Notes: generated by a model not told the origin, from the sequence alone. A stretch of 64,000 nt of DNA from Phycisphaera sp. (GCA_025916675.1 CP098402.1:2475205-2539204); one strand, 5' to 3'. Positions 1 through 7,573 are shown, counted from the first letter of the stretch. Numbers and translations: made by a program.

Positions 1-735
1 CCGGCGATGGTCGGCCTGGACCCCGCGCGTGAGGCGAAGACCGACGACGGCCAGGGCGGCGCGTTGCCGTGGGTGTATTACATCGACAGCGATAGCCAGA
101 CGGTGCGGCGGATTCGCCTCGATGGCAGCGACGATGCACGCGTGACCGAGCTGCCCGAGGCCATCGACCGCGGCTGGCTGCACGGCGGGCTGCGGCATGA
201 CGGCGGCGTGGATCTGCTGGTGCGGGCACACGAGTTCAAGGAGTTGGGCCACGCCCAGGACTGGTCGCACACGGCCTACCGGGGCGTATACGACAACCAT
301 CTCATCCTGATCCGTGAGGTGGGCGCGGCGGCCAGCGTGTTCCCAGAGCCCTCGCCCTGGATCATCGCCTCGCTCGATGCATCGACTCCCTCCACCATGC
401 AGACTCGTGCCGATCCGTTCATGGGCCTGCAACTCGGAAGCGAACCACGGCCCCGCCGCTACGTCCTCTCAACGCCGTTCATGTGGGGTATGGGCACCGT
501 CTATGCCAGCCGCCTGCCCGGCAGCGTCTTGGTCTTCCAGGTCGGGTCGGACATTGGCGGTCGATCGCACGGCATCTACGTCGTCTCCCTCGACACCATG
601 CGCATATCGCGGCTCGTCGAGGACGGCAGGGGCCCGTGCGTGGTCTACGACCATCCCCCGCCCGGTTGGGACGCCCAGGTACTGCTCAAGCGATTGACCC
701 CCACACGCGAACCCACGACCAGCGGGCGGCCCTAA
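1..735 (+). CDS. C-terminal part of a beta-propeller-like protein (partial)
   Basis: The reading frame is open from the first base of the window and stops at 735, so this is the last 244 codons of a longer gene; the ATG at 7 is probably internal. I do not recognise a family. The visible part alternates short hydrophobic strands with turns (WVYYIDSDSQTVRRIRLDG, GSVLVFQVGSD, GIYVVSLDTMRISRLVEDG), a pattern like TolB/WD40-type propeller blades, so a periplasmic or secreted propeller is an inference. The tail is short and polar, with no sorting tag. It lies 24 bp upstream of the ZIP transporter on the same strand and may share its transcript. Confidence 0.55.
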   Translation, partial: PAMVGLDPAREAKTDDGQGGALPWVYYIDSDSQTVRRIRLDGSDDARVTELPEAIDRGWLHGGLRHDGGVDLLVRAHEFKELGHAQDWSHTAYRGVYDNHLILIREVGAAASVFPEPSPWIIASLDASTPSTMQTRADPFMGLQLGSEPRPRRYVLSTPFMWGMGTVYASRLPGSVLVFQVGSDIGGRSHGIYVVSLDTMRISRLVEDGRGPCVVYDHPPPGWDAQVLLKRLTPTREPTTSGRP

Positions 736-759
736 CCTCGTCCTACCCATAGGACGCCC

Positions 760-1548
760 ATGGACCAAGACCTCCTCCACCTCCTGCTCATCACCTTCGC
801 CGCCGCGGTCGTCGCCGACGTCAGCATGGTCTTCGGCGTGGTCCCGTTCTTCTTCATCAAGGACATGTCCGACCGCCTCACCGGCATGTTCTCGGCGGCG
901 GCCGGGGGCATGATGGCCGCGGCCAGCCTGGTCCAGTTGGTCGGCGAGGGGATGGACCAGGCCCCGGGCTGGCAGGGCTGGGAGGTGGCCGCCGGGCTGG
1001 CGGCGGGGGCGGCGTTCTATTGGATGGCCGTCAAATGGATCAGCGGCAACGGCGACTTCGACATCGCCAAACTCCGCGAGACCGGCGGCACGCGGGCCCT
1101 GCTCATCGTCGCCGCCATGACCATCCACAGCCTGCCCGAGGGCGTCGCCATCGGCGTGGCCTTCGGCGCCGACTTCCGGGCCGATGGGACCCTGCCCACG
1201 CTGGGCGTGAGCATCGCCAGCGCCTTGGCGGTCCACAACATCCCCGAGGCCATCGCCATCACCTTAGCTTTGATGGCCGCGGGCCTGAGCGTGAAGTCAT
1301 GCCTCTTCTGGGCGCTCTTTACGAGCCTCCCCCAGCCGCTGGCCGCCCCCTTCGCCGCGTGGTTCATCTGGATCTTCGAGCCCCTGCTGCCCTTCGGCAT
1401 GGGCCTGGCGGCCGGGGCGATGGTGTTCCTGGTGGTCGACGACCTGATCCCCGAAGCGCTCGAGAAGGCCAGCAGCACGGCGGTGAGCGTCGCGTTCGTG
1501 GGCGGCGTGGTGGCGATGATCGTGCTGGGGCGGTTGGTTGGCTTGTAG
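760..1548 (+). CDS. ZIP-family divalent metal transporter
   Basis: A 262-residue integral membrane protein of the ZIP (zinc/iron permease) family, which moves Zn2+, Fe2+ or related ions into the cytoplasm. Two metal-binding motifs characteristic of ZIP transmembrane helices IV and V are visible: HSLPEG at residues 123-128 and HNIPEA at 159-164. About eight hydrophobic segments fill the chain and the length is normal for bacterial ZIPs. The His-rich cytoplasmic loop of some members is missing; the loop before HSLPEG is short and charged. The ATG at 760 follows the previous stop by 24 bp, and the next gene starts 15 bp after its stop. Which metal it carries cannot be told from the sequence. Confidence 0.92.
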   Translation: MDQDLLHLLLITFAAAVVADVSMVFGVVPFFFIKDMSDRLTGMFSAAAGGMMAAASLVQLVGEGMDQAPGWQGWEVAAGLAAGAAFYWMAVKWISGNGDFDIAKLRETGGTRALLIVAAMTIHSLPEGVAIGVAFGADFRADGTLPTLGVSIASALAVHNIPEAIAITLALMAAGLSVKSCLFWALFTSLPQPLAAPFAAWFIWIFEPLLPFGMGLAAGAMVFLVVDDLIPEALEKASSTAVSVAFVGGVVAMIVLGRLVGL

Positions 1549-1552
1549 GCCA

Positions 1553-1558
1553 TACGCT
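1553..1558 (+). promoter_or_regulatory. -10-like TACGCT for a leaderless start at 1564
   Basis: TACGCT ends 5 nt before the GTG at 1564, and there is no Shine-Dalgarno sequence between the preceding stop and that codon. The spacing puts the transcription start at or next to the start codon. No good -35 box is visible. It is one of eight similar cases in this window. Confidence 0.35.
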
Positions 1559-1563
1559 GCACC

Positions 1564-2541
1564 GTGACGTTCTCCGCCTCCTTCGCCCAACGCTCCACCC
1601 CCGGCATCGCGTCTGCGGTTGCGGTGTTTGAGGTCGTTGGCGATATCGAGTCCGCCAGCAAGGCCATCGGCTTCACCGCCCCAACGACCGGCCGCGCCGC
1701 TCTTCGCACCGTGCCCAACGTCGACACGCTGCTGGCCATCCGCCCCAGCGAGACTGTGCTGCTGCTGACGCCCCACGGCGGTGTGCAGGTGTGCCGGGCG
1801 TTGTCGAAGGCAATGCTCGACGCGGGACTCTCGCGCACCGACGAAGACCCCGCCTGGCCCGAGGCCTCCAGCGACATCGAGGCGCGGATGCTCACGGCGC
1901 TTGCGACCGTGCGCGGCGAGCGGGCCGTCGCCCACCTGCTCGCCCAGCCCGCGCGATGGGCGTCGAAGCTCGACGAAGTCCCCGCCGACGTCGCGCGTGA
2001 GCTTTCTCGCCTCCTCCACCCGCCCCTGGTCGTCGCCACCGGCCCGGCCAACGTCGGCAAGTCGAGCCTGGCCAACGCCCTGGCCGGCCGCACCGTCGCC
2101 CGTGTGGCCGATCGGCCGGGCGTGACCCGGGATGCTGTCGCGGTGGATCTGGAACTGGATGGGCTGGTGGTGCGGTGGCTGGATGCGCCGGGAGTTGATC
2201 TGGCCGGCGACGACGTGCTGGCCGAGGCCCAGGCGCTGGCCGAGCACGCCATCGCGGCGGCGGACCTGGTGATCTGGTGCCAGGACGCGAGCGAAAAGAC
2301 CCCCTCCGACCGCGAAGACGCGGCCACCTCCCCCGCTGGGAGCGGGGGAGGGAATCGAATCACCGTCGCCACGCGGGCCGATCTGCACCCAGGCCCCCCA
2401 CCCACCTGGGCCGACGCCGCCGTCTCCACCGTCGCCTGCCGAGGCTTGCCCGACCTCGCCCGCCTCGTCCGCCAACGGCTCGTGAGCGATGAGGCCCTCA
2501 CTCACCCCGGGGCGTGGGGCTTCTGGACGCCGACGCCCTAG
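1564..2541 (+). CDS. MnmE-like GTPase, shortened
   Basis: A 325-residue TRAFAC-class GTPase. The P-loop GPANVGKSS is at residues 160-168, followed by a switch I region (DRPGVTRDAV), a DAPG box (G3) and a weak G4 box, TRAD in place of NKxD. Residues 1-140 resemble the folate-binding N-terminal domain and start of the helical domain of MnmE, including a CHGG-like stretch, TPHGG. MnmE is usually about 450 residues and ends with a Cys motif (C[ILV]GK) needed for tRNA-U34 modification. Here the GTPase domain runs straight to the end with no such motif, so ordinary MnmE chemistry looks unlikely. The GTG start is preceded closely by a -10-like hexamer and the next gene begins 9 bp downstream. It may be a diverged MnmE paralogue or another ribosome/tRNA-linked GTPase. 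Confidence 0.75.
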   Translation: MTFSASFAQRSTPGIASAVAVFEVVGDIESASKAIGFTAPTTGRAALRTVPNVDTLLAIRPSETVLLLTPHGGVQVCRALSKAMLDAGLSRTDEDPAWPEASSDIEARMLTALATVRGERAVAHLLAQPARWASKLDEVPADVARELSRLLHPPLVVATGPANVGKSSLANALAGRTVARVADRPGVTRDAVAVDLELDGLVVRWLDAPGVDLAGDDVLAEAQALAEHAIAAADLVIWCQDASEKTPSDREDAATSPAGSGGGNRITVATRADLHPGPPPTWADAAVSTVACRGLPDLARLVRQRLVSDEALTHPGAWGFWTPTP

Positions 2542-2544
2542 ACT
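2539..2544 (+). promoter_or_regulatory. -10-like TAGACT for a leaderless start at 2551
   Basis: TAGACT overlaps the stop codon of the GTPase gene and ends 6 nt before the ATG at 2551. No Shine-Dalgarno sequence is present. If functional, it gives a leaderless mRNA beginning at this ATG. Confidence 0.35.
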
Positions 2545-2550
2545 TGTCCT

Positions 2551-3474
2551 ATGGACGAACGCCAGGGACAACTGAAAGACCGAGCCGGGCTCGACGAGTC
2601 GCGGATCAACGAGGAATTCCGGGACTTCCTGGTCAAGTGGGGCCCCAGGCTGCTCATCGTGGTTGCCCTGGTCGCGCTCGCCTTCAGCGGCCGGCGCTAC
2701 CTGACCCAGAAGGCCGACGAACGGACCGACGAGGCGTTCGTGCAGCTCGCCCTGGCCACCAGCACCGAGAGCACGAGCCCCGACACGCTGCTGAGCCTGG
2801 CCCAGCAGTACGACGACATCGGCGCCGTCGCGCACGTCGCCCGCCTGACGGCTGCGGAGGCCTACCTCAGCGCGGTCCGGCGCGGCGTGGTCATCGGTGC
2901 CTCGCCCGACCCGACCGGCGCGTATCCCGCGGAAGAACTGCTCGACGACGAGCTGCGGGGTTCGTACCTCCAGCAGGCCCGCCAGGCGTTCGACCAGATC
3001 GCCCAGGCGTCTGGTGCGGCCGAGGTCCACACCGTCCGCGCCCACATGGGCCTGGCCGCGGTCGCCGAGGCGATGGGCGAGCTCGACACCGCCCGCACGC
3101 ACTACCAGCGTGCCGCGACGATCGATCGCGATGCCGGGTACGGCGCGATGGCCCAGATCGCCGAGGCCCGCCTGGCCAGCCTCGACGCGCTCGACCAGAA
3201 GGTCGTGCTGCCCGCCAGCGCGTCGCTCCCCCAGCCCGAGCCCATCGCGCCCACTACGCCCGACGAACGCGACGAGGACGATCCCTTCGGCCTTGGCAGC
3301 CTCGATCTTGGCGACCTGAGCAGCGGCCTGTTCGACGCACCGCCCGCCGAAGGGCCGGGCGCTGGCGAACCCGCTGGCGACGATCCCGCTTCGGAGCCCA
3401 CGACGGATCCCGCCGCCGAACCGGCGGGCGATCCCGAGCCAACGCCCGACCCCGGCCAAGACCCTGGCCGGTGA
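2551..3474 (+). CDS. Single-pass membrane protein with TPR-like repeats (YfgM-like)
   Basis: A 307-residue protein with a charged N-terminal tail, one transmembrane helix at about residues 32-48 (LLIVVALVALAF), then a helical domain whose paired helices resemble tetratricopeptide repeats, e.g. AHMGLAAVAEAMGELDTART. This layout matches the YfgM/TPR_21 type of envelope proteins that sit near the Sec translocon or act as periplasmic chaperone partners; the match is structural, not proven. The last 90 residues are acidic and rich in Pro, Gly, Ala and Asp, probably disordered. The gene ends inside the GTGA that also starts the pseudouridine synthase gene, so the two are translationally coupled. 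Confidence 0.6.
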   Translation: MDERQGQLKDRAGLDESRINEEFRDFLVKWGPRLLIVVALVALAFSGRRYLTQKADERTDEAFVQLALATSTESTSPDTLLSLAQQYDDIGAVAHVARLTAAEAYLSAVRRGVVIGASPDPTGAYPAEELLDDELRGSYLQQARQAFDQIAQASGAAEVHTVRAHMGLAAVAEAMGELDTARTHYQRAATIDRDAGYGAMAQIAEARLASLDALDQKVVLPASASLPQPEPIAPTTPDERDEDDPFGLGSLDLGDLSSGLFDAPPAEGPGAGEPAGDDPASEPTTDPAAEPAGDPEPTPDPGQDPGR

Positions 3475-4634
3475 GCGAGCGAGCCGAATCTCCCCCGCTG
3501 CTCGACGCCGGCGGCAAGATCGACCAGGACGCCCTGCGCAAGGCCGTTGAACTCGCCGGCCCCGACGATGCCGATGCGCGGCGGGTGAATCTAAGCTTGC
3601 AGCGCGACATCAACGATCGCCTCGACAAGTACCTCACCAGCCGCATCCCGTTCATGAGCCGCAGCCAGATCCAGCGGATGATCGACGACGGCGCGGCGAC
3701 CGTCAACGGCAAGCCCGCGCGGGCCTCGACCAAGCTCCGGTTGGACGACGAGATCTCCCTCGTGCTACCGCCGCCGCCCAGCGGCGAGATCGAGCCCGAG
3801 GACATCCCCATCGACGTGCTGTTCGAGGACGAGCACCTCATCGCCCTCAACAAGCGGCCCGACATCATCGTCCACCCCGCGCGCAGCCACAACACGGGCA
3901 CGATGCTGGGCGCGCTCGCGTGGCACTTCCTGCACTCGTCTGGTGGTGAGCTCTCGCCTGTCGGGGCCGATGTTGCAAGGCCGGGCGTGGTGCACCGATT
4001 GGACCGCGACACCACCGGCGTCATCATCTTCGCCAAGAGCGAGGAGGCCCACTGGAAGCTGGCCCGCCAGTTCGAGGATCGCACCACCGACAAGCGGTAC
4101 CTGGCGATCGTCAGCGGCGACCCCAAGGGCGCGCTCGAACCAGATACCGAGGCCATCGACGAGCCCCTGGGCCCGCACCCCAGCAAGGAGAAGGGCTACC
4201 GCGAGAAGCAGGTCGTCCGCCACGACCAATTGGGCAAGCCAAGCCTGACTATTGCAAGAGTACGCGAACGCTACCGCCTGCACGACCAGCCCGTGGGCGG
4301 CCAGCACTTTGCCTTGTTAGAACTCGAGCTGCGCACCGGCCGCACCCACCAGATCCGCGTACACTGCGCGCACCGGGGCTGGCCCATCGTCGGCGACGAC
4401 ATGTACGGCGGGCGGGCGTTCGAACTCGAGGGCCAGACCATCGACCGCCAGATGCTCCACGCCGCGCTGCTCGCCTTCGACCACCCCATCACTGGCAAGC
4501 CGATGGTGCTGACGGCACCGCCGAGGGACGACATGCTGGCGCTCATCGCGCACCTGCGCGAACACACGACAGCCACCGCGAGCCCCGGGGGGGGTGTGCC
4601 GCTCTCGCGGCTAGGGATCGAGGCAAGCTCGTAG
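3471..4634 (+). CDS. RluD-like 23S rRNA pseudouridine synthase
   Basis: A 387-residue cytoplasmic enzyme of the RluA family, which isomerises uridine to pseudouridine in 23S rRNA. After a 45-residue extension comes an S4 RNA-binding domain (about residues 50-110, with DRLDKYL and SRSQIQRMI), then the catalytic domain with HRLDRDTTG; the catalytic aspartate is D178. ELRTGRTHQIRVH and the GD-xYGG element follow, as in RluD. The length is slightly above the usual 320-330 because of the N-terminal extension and an acidic insert. The start is the GTG of the GTGA overlap with the preceding stop. Whether it is RluD or another RluA paralogue is not resolved. Confidence 0.9.
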   Translation: MSERAESPPLLDAGGKIDQDALRKAVELAGPDDADARRVNLSLQRDINDRLDKYLTSRIPFMSRSQIQRMIDDGAATVNGKPARASTKLRLDDEISLVLPPPPSGEIEPEDIPIDVLFEDEHLIALNKRPDIIVHPARSHNTGTMLGALAWHFLHSSGGELSPVGADVARPGVVHRLDRDTTGVIIFAKSEEAHWKLARQFEDRTTDKRYLAIVSGDPKGALEPDTEAIDEPLGPHPSKEKGYREKQVVRHDQLGKPSLTIARVRERYRLHDQPVGGQHFALLELELRTGRTHQIRVHCAHRGWPIVGDDMYGGRAFELEGQTIDRQMLHAALLAFDHPITGKPMVLTAPPRDDMLALIAHLREHTTATASPGGGVPLSRLGIEASS

Positions 4635-4650
4635 CACGATTCCGAAGAAC

Positions 4651-4684
4651 AGCCCCGAGTCGGATCCGTCTCCGACACGGGGCT
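4651..4684. terminator. Hairpin terminator between convergent genes
   Basis: A 14-bp stem (AGCCCCGAGTCGGA against TCCGACACGGGGCT, one mismatch) closes a 6-nt loop. It lies 17 bp after the pseudouridine synthase stop and 32 bp after the stop of the opposing gene, so it probably serves both strands. There is no long T tract on either side. Confidence 0.75.
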
Positions 4685-4715
4685 CGGTGTCGCGCGAGTT
4701 GTCGTGCGTCGTGGC

Positions 4716-5384
4716 TTACGCCGCGACGGCGAGCGCCTCGCCGTTGTTGCCCGGGGCGAACCGCACAAGGATCGGAGCGCTGGGGTCGGTGGTCTCGCTG
4801 CCCTTGAGAGCCTTGACCTGGTAGAGCGCCTGGGCCGTGCCCGCCGGCACGCCGGTGTCGACGTACGACAGCGCGCCCACGTAGGCGATGGGCTCGAAGG
4901 CCGACGGCTGGCCCTCGGCCGAGAAGATGGAGCGTTCGAGGATGTAGCTGGTCCCCGTCGACAGCCGCCCGTCCCACGAGAGCTCCAGCGCGCCGCTGGT
5001 CTTGAGCGCGTACGTCAGGTTGCTCGCGGGGAAGGGCGGGATGGCCTCGGGCGTCTTGCGCGGGTCGATCTGTGCGGTGGCGTAGACCTGGGCGTCGCCG
5101 GTCTGCTGGGCGTAGGCCCGGATGGTCTGCACGAGCTGGCTGCCGTAGGCCACCAGCGCGGCCAGATCCTGGTCCTGCACCTCGATGAGGCCCTTCAGGG
5201 CCTGTTTGGCCGACTGGGCGGAATCGTAACTCGCGCGGCTGGTCGAAAGAAGACCAGCCAGGTCCGAGGTCTGGGTCAACGTGAGGCCGATGGCCGCCGC
5301 GTTGTCCACCCAGGCGTTGATTCGGGTCTCGAAGAAGTCCAACTGCCCCGGCTTGGTGTCGGGGATCGTTCTGCTGGTCGGCAT
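4716..5384 (-). CDS. Unknown protein with a helical N-terminus and FN3-like C-terminus
   Basis: A 222-residue protein with no signal peptide. Residues 1-110 are predicted helical and rich in Ala and Gln, while residues 120-205 look like a fibronectin type III-like beta sandwich (LELSWDG, SYILERS, YVDTGVPAG, LYQVKALKG). The GGGAG Shine-Dalgarno sequence 7 nt upstream supports the ATG. A TATAAA box on the minus strand at 5515-5520 could be its -10 element, giving a leader of about 125 nt. I do not recognise a family; helix-plus-FN3 proteins of this size with no export signal are seen in Planctomycetota without assigned function. Confidence 0.6.
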   Translation of the reverse strand: MPTSRTIPDTKPGQLDFFETRINAWVDNAAAIGLTLTQTSDLAGLLSTSRASYDSAQSAKQALKGLIEVQDQDLAALVAYGSQLVQTIRAYAQQTGDAQVYATAQIDPRKTPEAIPPFPASNLTYALKTSGALELSWDGRLSTGTSYILERSIFSAEGQPSAFEPIAYVGALSYVDTGVPAGTAQALYQVKALKGSETTDPSAPILVRFAPGNNGEALAVAA

Positions 5385-5514
5385 GCGACAGCTCCCAATG
5401 CAATCGGCCGGGGCGCGCCCGCGAACAACGAGGGCGCGGCGAGGGCCGGTGTCCGATGCGGGCGGCCCATCGCCGCCCGTCCGGAAACGAAGATCGGGGC
5501 GATTCTGGAGCCGC

Positions 5515-5520
5515 TTTATA
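5515..5520 (-). promoter_or_regulatory. TATAAA -10-like box
   Basis: Read on the minus strand this is TATAAA, one mismatch from the sigma-70 consensus, in an AT-rich part of the region between divergent genes. No convincing -35 is visible at 16-18 bp. It is the best promoter candidate for the gene ending at 4716. Confidence 0.35.
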
Positions 5521-5620
5521 CCAATCTATCGTTTCTGGACCAGAATCTGCACACGATACGTCGAGACGAGATGTAAGCATCTGATTCGGCTTGACTTAGG
5601 CTACGGAACAATTTCGTGTC

Positions 5621-5626
5621 TATCCT
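5621..5626 (+). promoter_or_regulatory. -10-like TATCCT for a leaderless start at 5634
   Basis: TATCCT ends 7 nt before ATGATG at 5634. This favours ATG 5634 over the in-frame GTG at 5616, which would lie upstream of the transcript start. A TTGACT at 5591-5596 is too far away (24-bp spacer) for a normal -35. Confidence 0.35.
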
Positions 5627-5633
5627 GACCGTG

Positions 5634-6188
5634 ATGATGCACACCCCGAGCGATGACATCACCAGTTCTAGGGACCAGCCCCTTTTCGAGACCCTTGGCT
5701 GTGAGGGAACGCTCGCCTGGGTCGAAGGCGAATCGAAGCACCGGCACGACTTCAACGTTGACGTTCGAATCGCCAGCGATGGAGCGGTGTCACTGGTCTT
5801 CTCGCAGTGTCCGCTCACGAAGGATAACTCTTGGATCATCCGGGTTGCCACCTCTAACTCAACAAGCGTGCCGTTGCTCGAACTGCGGGGTTGGACTGAG
5901 GATGGTCGGCTCGTTCACAGCGACCGCGTGTACGTCGGTGGCTACCAGGCGGGCAGTGGTCCCGAAGGTGCCGGTTTGAGTTTTGCCGCGACCGCCGACC
6001 CACTCACGATCGTGTCACCAGCGGCGACCAATTTCGAACCATCTCGCTGGCGGGCTCGCTATCGCCTTGCGGGGCTCCGAAGCTTTGGCAGTTTTGATCT
6101 TGAGTTACCAGTCGGTCGCGTCTGGATCGCGGGCACGATGGATCAGAACACCGAGGATGAACTCACAGGCAGCATCACCTTCGAGTAG
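5634..6188 (+). CDS. Beta-rich unknown protein, possible ApeA-like N-terminal half
   Basis: A 184-residue protein (190 if translation starts at GTG 5616). It is dominated by short strands (GTLAWVEGE, NVDVRIASDGAVSLVF, ELRGWTEDGRLVHSDRVYVG), has no signal peptide and no membrane segment. Its base composition is less GC-rich than the genes around it. The next gene begins 15 bp after its TAG stop, in the same reading frame, and encodes an alpha-helical HEPN-like protein. A beta domain followed by a C-terminal HEPN domain is the layout of ApeA-type abortive-infection proteins, so this may be the sensor half of such a protein made as a separate chain, or the front half of a gene broken by a nonsense mutation. 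The family match is by fold pattern only. Confidence 0.5.
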   Translation: MMHTPSDDITSSRDQPLFETLGCEGTLAWVEGESKHRHDFNVDVRIASDGAVSLVFSQCPLTKDNSWIIRVATSNSTSVPLLELRGWTEDGRLVHSDRVYVGGYQAGSGPEGAGLSFAATADPLTIVSPAATNFEPSRWRARYRLAGLRSFGSFDLELPVGRVWIAGTMDQNTEDELTGSITFE

Positions 6189-6203
6189 GATCCTCTGCAT
6201 CCG

Positions 6204-6836
6204 ATGAATCTCCGCGCGACGGTGCCCCCGATCGCCCGGACATACGGCCAATCGCTCATCGACCGCACCGGCCTGGGCATCGCCCTGCAATGGCATCTGA
6301 TGCACAGCACGTACAACGAGATCCGGTATCTCTCGCAGATGACCGCCATCGAGCATCTGATCGAGGCATTCCGCAAGCAGCACAAGCCCGCGACCACTTA
6401 TCTGGAGAAGCGTGACTTCAGGAACACGGTGCGCCCGGCCTTGGAGCGTGCACTCTTGGACGCGTTGGCGACGCTCGAACTCGACGAACAGGCGAAAGCG
6501 GGGATTGCAGAGTCAATGCTGGCAAATCTCGGAAACATCAATCGCCGCACGCTGCGGTCCAACCTTCGGACCATGCTCGACACGTACGGGGTTCCGTTGG
6601 ACGGCTTGGGGACCGAGGTCGATCAGTTGATCTCGATCCGCAACGACATCGTCCATCGCGGCATGGCCGGTACGCCGGGCGACGATCTGCGCCTGGCCGA
6701 CCACCTCGCCGCCGCCCAGGAACTCTTCCGGCGCATCTTCCTCTCGCTGGTTGGCTACACCGGCACGTACACGTCGTACCTCGGATCCATCCACGACCGC
6801 GGGCTGCAAGGCCCGGTCAAGACCGGAACGCCGTGA
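6204..6836 (+). CDS. HEPN-domain protein, putative RNase half of an ApeA-like module
   Basis: A 210-residue, largely alpha-helical protein. Near the end of the helical core is RNDIVHRG, in which R146 and H151 form the RX4H motif that supplies the catalytic residues of HEPN RNases. The region around it (LGTEVDQLISIRNDIVHRG) has the spacing of Apea-like HEPN domains. There is no transmembrane segment. The ATG follows the upstream stop by 15 bp in the same frame, with only a weak AGGA 12 nt before it, so expression probably depends on coupling or stop readthrough. HEPN proteins of this type often act in defence by cutting RNA upon infection; that role is inferred here. Confidence 0.55.
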   Translation: MNLRATVPPIARTYGQSLIDRTGLGIALQWHLMHSTYNEIRYLSQMTAIEHLIEAFRKQHKPATTYLEKRDFRNTVRPALERALLDALATLELDEQAKAGIAESMLANLGNINRRTLRSNLRTMLDTYGVPLDGLGTEVDQLISIRNDIVHRGMAGTPGDDLRLADHLAAAQELFRRIFLSLVGYTGTYTSYLGSIHDRGLQGPVKTGTP

Positions 6837-6881
6837 GCCGACCCGGGCGGTTGCCGACCCCGTGCTGGTCCGCATAACGAT

Positions 6882-6902
6882 GTGCGGCGCCCCGCGCCGC
6901 AC
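6882..6902. repeat. Perfect 9-bp hairpin after the HEPN gene
   Basis: GTGCGGCGC and GCGCCGCAC flank CCC, 45 bp after the HEPN stop codon. It could end the HEPN transcript, but no T tract follows, so termination is a guess. Confidence 0.5.
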
Positions 6903-6941
6903 GATCTGGCCAGACACCGAACAACCGGCCCAGCCAACTTG

Positions 6942-7012
6942 CCCGCCCGCAGCCCCCACCCGGGACCCCCTTAGCCCCGCCCGCACCACCAGAACCGCCC
7001 CCACCAGCCCCC
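6942..7012 (-). other. G-quadruplex-prone tract on the minus strand
   Basis: The plus strand has nine runs of three to five C. Seven lie between 6942 and 6982, separated by only 1-4 nt, so the minus strand fits the G3+N1-7 quadruplex pattern more than once. Two more runs lie at 6998-7002 and 7008-7012. Confidence 0.6.
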
Positions 7013-7363
7013 AGAGCCGAAACGAGACCCTCCCGAGCCCCACCGACCGCCCCGCGAGGCCGGAGGTTTGGGCGTGAGGCCCGCCCCGAAACGCCCGGAT
7101 AACACCGTGCGGCGCGACGCGCCACACGGGTCGGATGTCAGGCCTCACGTGCTGGGTATCGCGATGCACGTGCCGGGTGCCACCCCGTTGCTGCGCCGCC
7201 CCGCGATGCGGGTGTGGCTCGGGGCCCCGCCGGTGCGCCATCCCGGGCCGCGGGCGCTGGGGGGTGCGCCGCACGCGGGGGACCCCACGAATCGGGTGGA
7301 TCGCAGCGCGGCGCAGCCGATCCGCCGCGGCTAGCGGGAGGAACGTCGCACCTTTTTGTCAGC

Positions 7364-7394
7364 GTGAAAACCGTGGATGCTGCTCGGTTTTCAC
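7364..7394. promoter_or_regulatory. Perfect 10-bp inverted repeat upstream of the FG-GAP gene
   Basis: GTGAAAACCG at 7364-7373 and CGGTTTTCAC at 7385-7394 are exact reverse complements with an 11-nt spacer. The pair begins 210 bp before the start codon of the FG-GAP gene. It could be an operator for a dimeric regulator or a leader hairpin; no T tract follows, so it is not a classic terminator. Confidence 0.45.
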
Positions 7395-7573
7395 GATTCG
7401 CGCGGGGCAACCGATCGCCCGAGCCGCAACCCCGGCGAGCACGAACCCGTAACGAAGGGCGTCACGATCGCCCCGCTCGGGGCGCTCACGCGAAGCGCAG
7501 AAGTCAGGCTCCAGTTCGCATCGTGCGCCCGCGCGTGCGGGGGCGGTGCGTGCCAGACCAAGGAGAACATACC

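Larger units (their letters stand above)
6837..7573. other. 737 bp without a convincing gene; structured non-coding DNA
   Basis: Open frames here are overlapping and compositionally driven, with no start signals. The stretch holds a perfect 9-bp hairpin (6882-6902), a C-rich tract whose complement has closely spaced G runs (6942-7012), a second hairpin-prone block around 7109-7129, and a perfect 10-bp inverted repeat (7364-7394) upstream of the FG-GAP gene. Confidence 0.6.

Noticed and set aside
4651-4684. The hairpin after the pseudouridine synthase gene as an attenuator or riboswitch
   Set aside because: It lies between two convergent stop codons and precedes no gene on either strand, so terminator is the simpler reading.
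6837-7334. Short open frames in the C-rich region after the HEPN gene
   Set aside because: Several frames on both strands are open at once, with Pro/Arg-rich translations and no start signals, as expected of C-rich non-coding DNA.
7214-7573. Upstream extension of the FG-GAP protein to a start at 7214
   Set aside because: The extra 120 residues are Arg/Ala/Gly-rich and precede a normal signal peptide; AAGGAGA directly before ATG 7574 marks the true start.
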